NCBI GenBank assembly: GCA_947057405.1 | Contig: CAMSEJ010000054.1 | Location: 1 to 10,212 of the forward strand | DNA length: 10,212 bases | DNA from: an uncultured Roseburia sp. | GTDB lineage: Bacteria; Bacillota; Clostridia; Lachnospirales; Lachnospiraceae | Reading direction: 5' to 3' | Part shown: in pieces, positions 5,204 to 10,212 of the stretch | Numbering within the stretch: position 1 is the first letter of the stretch | Layout of the letters: every line of letters starts with the position of its first letter | The notes under the pieces: model-generated | Told to the model about the DNA's origin: nothing | The model's database searches: none | What the model saw: the letters and a program-made list of their open reading frames with translations, nothing else | Made by a program: the position numbers and the translations under genes

Positions 5204-5920
5204 TCATACATTCTTCAACTTCCCATACAGTAGCACCCCATGCACCCCCCAAAGCGCCGCCGAGCACATCCCGAGCATCCACCAGATCCCGCTGCCGTCC
5301 GGGCCCCAGTATTCCTGATACGCCGCCCATTCCCCCGGATACAGCGTATACATCCCCGGCAGATAACGCTCTTTTATAATCACCAGTAAATAGTAACAGA
5401 CAAACGGCATTCCATAAGCCATATAATAATTCCCGGACAGCGCCGCAAAAATCCCGGCGGTTTCCGCCGCAATCCCTCCGATCAGGCAGATCCGAAGCAG
5501 CAAAAGCGCCGCGCTTACCAACTCCTCTGCCCCGATTTCTCCCACCAGCTCCAACGGATATAAAAACAAAAAACAGCCCGCTAAAAATATAATCCCCGCT
5601 GTAAGAAGCGGAAGCACGCCGCCCAGATATACCTGCGCCGTTTTACGCCGGATGTATTCTATCCGGTCAATCCGGCTGATGTAAAATTTCAGAAAGCCGC
5701 CCTTTGACTCTTTTACAAATACCGCCCCGACCGGAAGCACCGACACAATTGGGATGCAAAACAATACTGCCTGTGTGCCAAGCGCCTGCTCATAGAACTT
5801 TAAAAATGTTCCTGCCGCAAGGGGCGGCTCGATCTGCTGAAACGGAAGCCCCAGGACAAATACGGCAAGACAGGCAAAAAAGGCCGCCCAGATTCCTTTT
5901 TCCCATAACAGTTCCCGCAC
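5204..5920 (-). CDS. ABC-2-type permease-like membrane protein (second subunit)
   Basis: A 238-residue polytopic protein with about six hydrophobic segments, near residues 10-27, 48-69, 97-120, 133-160, 165-182 and 211-232. The topology, the size and the charged loop ESKGGFLKFYISRIDRIEYIRRK after the second segment resemble ABC-2 permeases that integrate with BcrA-like ATPases; no catalytic motif is expected. The start is a GTG at 5920, with AGGAG nine bases upstream and no suitable ATG nearby. The gene begins 33 bases after the previous permease gene, so the two are probably co-transcribed and may form a heterodimeric pore. The natural ATPase partner is the gene at 3762-4394, now separated by E2 and E3. 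The substrate is unknown. Confidence 0.88.
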   Translation of the reverse strand: MRELLWEKGIWAAFFACLAVFVLGLPFQQIEPPLAAGTFLKFYEQALGTQAVLFCIPIVSVLPVGAVFVKESKGGFLKFYISRIDRIEYIRRKTAQVYLGGVLPLLTAGIIFLAGCFLFLYPLELVGEIGAEELVSAALLLLRICLIGGIAAETAGIFAALSGNYYMAYGMPFVCYYLLVIIKERYLPGMYTLYPGEWAAYQEYWGPDGSGIWWMLGMCSAALWGVHGVLLYGKLKNV

Positions 5921-5953
5921 CGCAAACCGCTCCTTTCTTTTTTGGCAAACCCG

Positions 5954-6847
5954 CTACTCTCCCGTAAACGAATGAAAATTATAGTTTTTGAGTGTACGAA
6001 ACGACAGACACGCCAATATCCCCAGCAGCAGTAAAAACAGCAGGCAGGACTCGCCAATGGAGGGCAGCACGTCATAGCCGAAATCATGCATCCCATACGT
6101 GGCATGGTTCAATGGGCTTAACCACCCTACAATCCTGCGGATCTGGTACATCTGGTAATCTTCCTTATGCAGCAGTGCGGCAAGCGCTTTGGGATCTAAC
6201 AGGAACCCAAACAGGCTGTAAGAAAGCCCTGCCGCGATCCCTGCTTTTTTCCCGAAGCGCATCTGGAACAACAGCATCAGAAAGCCAAGCGAAAGCGCAT
6301 AGCAGGTAAGCAGCAGCACAATCTGAAGGCTGCATTCCACAGGGCTTGTGCTTTCCATCACCTTTACCGTTGAGGGAACCGAAAGCTCTCTGCCCATTTC
6401 GGAATAGGCAAGGAGCGCCGCCGTTTTGGACCAGATATTCCCCGGATATGTTTTTTCCATACAAAGTATGCCGGTAAACAAAAGCACAGAAAGCATATAA
6501 AAGCAGGTGACCAGAACAATATAGATTAGCTGCGCCATAAGCCACCTGCTTTTTTTCATCCGCAAAAGCAGGTACGGCGTAAACGGGCTTAATTTCGGCA
6601 AATCCATAAACAGCAATATCAACAGCATTGCGCACAGCAGAACGGACGTTGCATCCCCGAAGGTCCAGATAAACGGCTCGAACGCCTGCACTGGGGAATC
6701 GTAGTATTTTGCTACCGTCATCGCGCGCCCGCTTAAGAAAAAACACAGGATAAAGGAAAATAAAAACGTCAGGATGATACGCGGATTCTGCAAAAATCCC
6801 AGAAAATTCCACCGCACGGCGACGGCTATCTGTCTTGCCGCTCCCAT
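5954..6847 (-). CDS. ABC-2-type permease-like membrane protein (first subunit)
   Basis: A 297-residue membrane protein with about six hydrophobic segments, near residues 24-40, 66-83, 104-129, 172-194, 202-217 and 267-284. An exported loop of about 40 residues lies between the third and fourth. The cytoplasmic N-terminus (RQIAVAVRWNFLGFLQNPR) and the basic loop RMKKSRW after the second segment are typical of ABC-2 permeases. The ATG at 6847 comes two bases after the stop of the upstream lipoprotein gene, with only a weak GGGG about eight bases before it. Translation is therefore probably coupled to the lipoprotein, which argues that the two products work together. The family is inferred from topology and context, not from a signature motif. 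Confidence 0.88.
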   Translation of the reverse strand: MGAARQIAVAVRWNFLGFLQNPRIILTFLFSFILCFFLSGRAMTVAKYYDSPVQAFEPFIWTFGDATSVLLCAMLLILLFMDLPKLSPFTPYLLLRMKKSRWLMAQLIYIVLVTCFYMLSVLLFTGILCMEKTYPGNIWSKTAALLAYSEMGRELSVPSTVKVMESTSPVECSLQIVLLLTCYALSLGFLMLLFQMRFGKKAGIAAGLSYSLFGFLLDPKALAALLHKEDYQMYQIRRIVGWLSPLNHATYGMHDFGYDVLPSIGESCLLFLLLLGILACLSFRTLKNYNFHSFTGE

Positions 6848-6849
6848 AC

Positions 6850-8355
6850 CTAATACCCCAGTTCCCGGTCAATCACCGTTCCGTCTACCGCATTTATCGT
6901 CAGAAAACTCCGCGTAGAGCCTTCCCCCGCATTCCGGTGCGATTCCTCCTCCAAATCCAGATCAAATCCGCCGAAAAAATCCCACATCGGAATCAGGATA
7001 CCGGCCTCATTATTCGCTGTCGGATCGTAAATCCTGCCGTAGCCAAGCGCAATCCGCGTAATATGATAGGTCCTTAATTTTTCATCCGATGCAAGATCGG
7101 CGTTGGAAATCTCCATCATCTGCTTATAAATCTGCATGATCTGTTTAAAATCCAAAAGCTTTACATTCTTTACCTGTACGTCCCCAACCTCATACGGATT
7201 CTGCAGCTCGACACGGCAAATCCCGCCGCTTCCGACCACAATATTGCACATCTCATATTTCCAGGTTTCCAGCGTGCTTTCTATATCCTCAAGGCCGCCT
7301 CCCTGCATGCTCGTATGCGTCAGCGGAACGCCGTCTATTACGCGGGTAAAATAAAAGATATACCCGCCGTCTAAAATACTGCCCTTTTGTATCTCGTAGT
7401 TGTTCCGGCATAACAGCTCATAATCCCAACCGTAAACCGCCAGATCCATCCCCAGTTTTTTTGCTTTTTCCGATGCGATTTGTTCCGCTTCCTCATAGGA
7501 CAGCTTTACAAACTGTTTGATATCCGCTTCGGTCCATCTGCCGTCCGCCGTTTCTTCCTGGCCGTTTCTTAATTCCTCCCCGGCAACCCAGAAAACCGGC
7601 TCAAACTGCCCCGCCAGATCCTCCTGGTTTTTCTGAATCGTAAACTCATTATTCGGCCCGCTAAAGCTGAACTGGTAATCATAAGTCCCTTCTGCCGTGA
7701 CCGCCGTACCGTAAAAATAATCCTCCATCACTTCCTGCTGCGGATTCCCGTCATCGTCATACGTTACCGTTTCCAGCCCCAAAGACGGCCGGATCGGTTC
7801 GAGTACTTTCTCCTCGGGGGCATCCTGCATCATATTTTCATACTGCGCAATCTTTTGTTCTATATTAAAAAAATACGACCCGGTTTCATCCGTTCCAAAC
7901 CCGTACGGATCCAAATTTCCCTCCGCCCGGTATTTGTTCAGTTCGGTCAGCTTTTCCCGGCACTCCTGCTTTGTAAGCGTATTGTACGTTTCTGTCCTGT
8001 AAAATACCGCGTCCGGGAAAAATACTTCCGTCACAAAATCAATCAGTTCCTGCCCGCCGTCCCGCTTTAACACGCCATACGTGCTGACCGCGTCCACGTC
8101 GGGACAAAACACCTCAGCATCCGTATCAATGACAAGCCGCCCGTCCTCATACACCGCCCGGTCCGTATAATGCTCCGGCACGAAAAGCGTCTCCCGCAGC
8201 ATACCGCCTGCGGCTTTTTCCGACTCCCCTTCATACTCCCTTATCCTGTCCGCGCCTTTCTCCCTTACAACCGCGTCCTCCGGCGTTTTCTCACACCCTG
8301 CCAGGCAGCCGAGGCTTATCATGCACAGGCATGCCAGTAACCCTTTTCGTCCCAT
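6850..8355 (-). CDS. Lipoprotein, paralogue 2 of a tandem pair (DUF6034-like, name tentative)
   Basis: A 501-residue secreted lipoprotein. The signal peptide MGRKGLLACLCMISLGCLAGC has lipobox LAGC with Cys21 as the lipidation site; mature protein begins CEKTPEDAVVREKGADRI. The middle is rich in acidic and aromatic residues. A segment near residues 275-305 (SYEEAEQIASEKAKKLGMDL) and the last residues (TINAVDGTVIDRELGY) recall PepSY-like folds found in envelope proteins. It shares long blocks with the preceding gene throughout, so the pair arose by duplication. The ATG at 8355 has AGGAG eight bases upstream. It starts 27 bases after its paralogue and nearly abuts the permease gene. I recall similar Lachnospiraceae lipoproteins filed as DUF6034; this was not checked. 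A substrate-capture or accessory role for the ABC system is inference. Confidence 0.9.
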   Translation of the reverse strand: MGRKGLLACLCMISLGCLAGCEKTPEDAVVREKGADRIREYEGESEKAAGGMLRETLFVPEHYTDRAVYEDGRLVIDTDAEVFCPDVDAVSTYGVLKRDGGQELIDFVTEVFFPDAVFYRTETYNTLTKQECREKLTELNKYRAEGNLDPYGFGTDETGSYFFNIEQKIAQYENMMQDAPEEKVLEPIRPSLGLETVTYDDDGNPQQEVMEDYFYGTAVTAEGTYDYQFSFSGPNNEFTIQKNQEDLAGQFEPVFWVAGEELRNGQEETADGRWTEADIKQFVKLSYEEAEQIASEKAKKLGMDLAVYGWDYELLCRNNYEIQKGSILDGGYIFYFTRVIDGVPLTHTSMQGGGLEDIESTLETWKYEMCNIVVGSGGICRVELQNPYEVGDVQVKNVKLLDFKQIMQIYKQMMEISNADLASDEKLRTYHITRIALGYGRIYDPTANNEAGILIPMWDFFGGFDLDLEEESHRNAGEGSTRSFLTINAVDGTVIDRELGY

Positions 8356-8382
8356 TTCCGGTTCTCCTTTCCCGCCGCGGTT

Positions 8383-9882
8383 TTAATACCCGATTTCCCG
8401 GTCAATCACCGTTCCGTCCACCGCGTTAATCGTCAAATAACTGCGCGTCGAATTCTCGCCCGTATCCTCCGCCATCGGGGTTCCGTCCATCCCCTCCCCG
8501 TCAAATCCGCCGAAAAAATCCCAGGCCGGCACCAAAAGCCCCGTATCATTCGATTTTGTCGGATCGTAAATTCTGGCGTATCCAAACGCAATTCTGCGGA
8601 TATGGTACTTCCTGCTGGCCTCATACTTTGTAATATCCGCATTCGATATTTCCATCATCTGTTCATAAATCCGCATCACACTGTCAAAATCCAAAAGCTT
8701 CACATGCTCCGTCTGCACCTCCCCAATCTCATAGGGATTGTAAATACTTACATACTGAATCCCGTCATCCCCGACAATCATTTCACAGCGCTCATAACTC
8801 CACGGTTTAAGCGTGCTGTCCATATCCTCAAGGGCGCCGCCGTAAGACATGGTATGCGTTACCGGAATGCCGTCAATCTCCCTGGAAAAATAAAACTTGT
8901 ATCCCGCGTCAAGCATGCGATCCGCCCTTACGCCGACTTCCCCATAGCATAAGACCGCGTAATCCCATTCCAAAAGCTTCAAATCCCAGCCCAGACGCTC
9001 TGCCTTTTGTTCCGCCGTCTTTTTGGCGTCCTCAAACGAGATATTTAATTTGCGTTCCACATGCTCCTTTGTTACAGGATTCTCCCCTTCGCCGCGCAGA
9101 AAAAATTCCCCTTCCGTCCAGCCCGAAAACACATACGGATCGATTGGATCTTCCCTGCGCCGTTCAATCAAAAACTGCACGTCCGGCTTCAGGCTGTAAT
9201 TTATGGTATAATTAAAATTTCCGTCCGCCGTTTCCACAACCCCGCCGAAAGAATCCGTATCCACCTGGGCGCCTTCTCCTTTTTCGTTTTCATACGAAAT
9301 TCCAAACATCGGTTTAACCTCTGTTTTTTCCGCCTTCTCCGGCGCCGTCAAAACGGATTCCTCCTCCCACCGGATCTGCTCGTCGATATCATACTGCAGA
9401 TTCCCGTTTTCATCCGTTCCATACTCATACGGATCCAGATTCCCTTCCGACCGGTACCGCTTCAGCAGCGTCGCCCGCTCCCTGTGATCCTCTTTTGTCC
9501 GAATATCATACGAATACCTGTGATAAATCTTCCCTTCCGGAAAAAACGCCTCCGTCACCGTATCAATCAGTTCCTGATCCGCTTCCTTCGCCGAAACCGC
9601 ATACGTATTTACCGCCTCCGCCTCCGGCACAACTACCTTAGCGTCCGTATCAATGACAAGCCTGCCGTCCTCATAGCCGGCTTCGTTTTTATAATGCTCC
9701 GGCGCCGAAAGCATTTCCCGCAGCGAGCCCTTTACGCCATCCTGCGGCGACGCTTCATACTCCTTGATCCGATCCGCGCCCTTCTCTCTTACAATCGCTT
9801 CCTCCGGCGTTTTTTCACACCCCGCCAGACAGCCGGACAGCATCCCGGCACACAGCAAACCAACCCATATTTTTCTTTTCAT
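8383..9882 (-). CDS. Lipoprotein, paralogue 1 of a tandem pair (DUF6034-like, name tentative)
   Basis: A 499-residue secreted lipoprotein, first gene of the block. The signal peptide MKRKIWVGLLCAGMLSGC leads to two candidate lipoboxes, LSGC (Cys18) and LAGC (Cys22); Cys22 aligns with the paralogue and gives the same mature start, CEKTPE. Blocks shared with the paralogue include VREKGADRI, DPY.YGTDE, LLDF, MMEISNAD, WDFFGGFD and TINAVDGTVIDRE. The most divergent part is the centre (about residues 185-260), which may carry the functional difference. The ATG at 9882 has AGGAGG seven bases upstream; a GTG immediately before it is less well placed. Element E4 lies upstream in the same direction. 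A promoter is not convincing in the 60-base leader and may lie beyond E4. No enzymatic motif is visible. Confidence 0.9.
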   Translation of the reverse strand: MKRKIWVGLLCAGMLSGCLAGCEKTPEEAIVREKGADRIKEYEASPQDGVKGSLREMLSAPEHYKNEAGYEDGRLVIDTDAKVVVPEAEAVNTYAVSAKEADQELIDTVTEAFFPEGKIYHRYSYDIRTKEDHRERATLLKRYRSEGNLDPYEYGTDENGNLQYDIDEQIRWEEESVLTAPEKAEKTEVKPMFGISYENEKGEGAQVDTDSFGGVVETADGNFNYTINYSLKPDVQFLIERRREDPIDPYVFSGWTEGEFFLRGEGENPVTKEHVERKLNISFEDAKKTAEQKAERLGWDLKLLEWDYAVLCYGEVGVRADRMLDAGYKFYFSREIDGIPVTHTMSYGGALEDMDSTLKPWSYERCEMIVGDDGIQYVSIYNPYEIGEVQTEHVKLLDFDSVMRIYEQMMEISNADITKYEASRKYHIRRIAFGYARIYDPTKSNDTGLLVPAWDFFGGFDGEGMDGTPMAEDTGENSTRSYLTINAVDGTVIDREIGY

Positions 9883-9920
9883 CACAAAACCTCCTGTTAT
9901 AGCGTGTTTGTAAAATCATT

Positions 9921-9935
9921 CCGGTATAATGCCGG
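9921..9935. other. Small palindrome CCGG-7-CCGG in the leader of the lipoprotein gene
   Basis: CCGG TATAATG CCGG forms a four-pair hairpin and places a perfect TATAAT in the loop on the plus strand. No good -35 box accompanies it on either strand. It lies between E4 and the ribosome binding site of the first lipoprotein gene, and may be an operator, a start-site feature or chance. Confidence 0.25.
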
Positions 9936-9949
9936 CACAAAAAAGTTGC

Positions 9950-10212
9950 GGCAAAGGGGCCGTCAGTCAGAGGGAAGGGTGTGCGTCTGAGTCTGTGTTC
10001 CGGGGCTAAGGGGCTCTAAAGCATCCCATTTTGGTATTCTCATGCTGACGCAACCACCGGAAACGCGCCGTCCATGGCGCGGTTCCGGTTTGCCCTGCCA
10101 TCCGTGGCAGGGCATTGCTGTGGATCGGACGGGATGCTTAAGAGCCCCTAACCCCCATCACAAGGCCCCAGCCGCACACCCTTCCCTCTGACTGACTACG
10201 GTTTTGGCTGGC
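9950..10212 (-). repeat. Element E4: full-length GTAG-foot structured repeat upstream of the lipoprotein genes
   Basis: Outer arms at 9962-9985 and 10173-10196 are perfectly complementary over 24 bases, and the GTAG foot is at 10199-10196. The inner stem pairs 10010-10027 with 10131-10148 except for one mismatch, U-U on the minus strand. Hairpin A is at 10091-10114 (minus-strand loop C-ACGGAU-G) and hairpin B at 10056-10089 (loop C-AUGGAC-G in GCGCC/GGCGC). The flank beyond the foot (GCCAGCCAAAACC on the minus strand, to the window edge) matches E1. On the minus strand the 3' end reads CGGCCCCTTTGCCGCAACTTTTTT, a four-pair hairpin and U run that could end a free-standing RNA about 65 bases before the lipoprotein start. 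Confidence 0.88.

Noticed and set aside
9061..9990. Long plus-strand open frame (309 codons) opposite the first lipoprotein gene
   Set aside because: Its composition is that of an antisense shadow (many Arg, Ile, Phe, no domain), and the minus-strand lipoprotein is well supported.
1..10212. tRNA, rRNA, riboswitch or integrase attachment site
   Set aside because: No cloverleaf, ribosomal RNA segment, known riboswitch core or integrase gene could be found by reading both strands.

Overview
The window looks like chromosomal DNA of a Gram-positive gut anaerobe, most likely Lachnospiraceae (Clostridia). That reading is an inference from moderate GC, AGGAGG-type ribosome binding sites, Clostridia-style lipoproteins and a BcrA-like ABC ATPase. 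Every convincing protein gene is on the minus strand, so transcription runs from high to low coordinates.

Reading with transcription: repeat element E4 (9950-10212) precedes two tandem paralogous lipoprotein genes (9882-8383 and 8355-6850). Two polytopic membrane proteins that look like the halves of an ABC-2-type permease follow (6847-5954 and 5920-5204), the first almost touching the second lipoprotein gene. An 809-base non-coding stretch comes next, holding element E3 (opposite orientation), a small structured spacer and element E2. Then come an ABC ATPase (4394-3762), a signal-peptide/Ig-like/C-terminal-anchor protein with a 48-bp tandem repeat (3765-2119) and a single-pass membrane protein (2141-1476); these three overlap head to tail and must be one operon. 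Element E1 (1296-1404) separates them from a GrpB-family gene (1238-657) and a VOC/glyoxalase-fold gene (566-204). The first nine codons of another gene, with a good promoter, lie at the left edge.

The ATPase has no permease in its own block, and the permeases have no ATPase in theirs. The seven genes therefore probably encode one envelope ABC system (two exposed lipoproteins, two permease subunits, ATPase, Ig-like surface protein, small anchored protein) whose cluster is split by E2 and E3. The substrate cannot be read from the sequence.

The most unusual content is the repeat family E1-E4. Each copy is an intergenic, imperfectly palindromic element of about 110-260 bp with fixed polarity. 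One end carries CGYAGTC and the other CTGACGG or a close variant. The outer stem is 21-40 bp and near perfect, but its sequence differs between copies. The three full-length copies add an inner stem with two U-U mismatches at constant positions, and two hairpins whose loops read C-ANGGAY-G (one is C-AGGAC-G). The stems covary, and the only imperfect positions in the outer arms of E2 and E3 are G-U wobbles when read from the GTAG end. This suggests a structured RNA, with loops that resemble CsrA/RsmE binding sites. A REP- or MITE-like DNA element is the main alternative, and the two ideas are compatible. I do not recognise the family.
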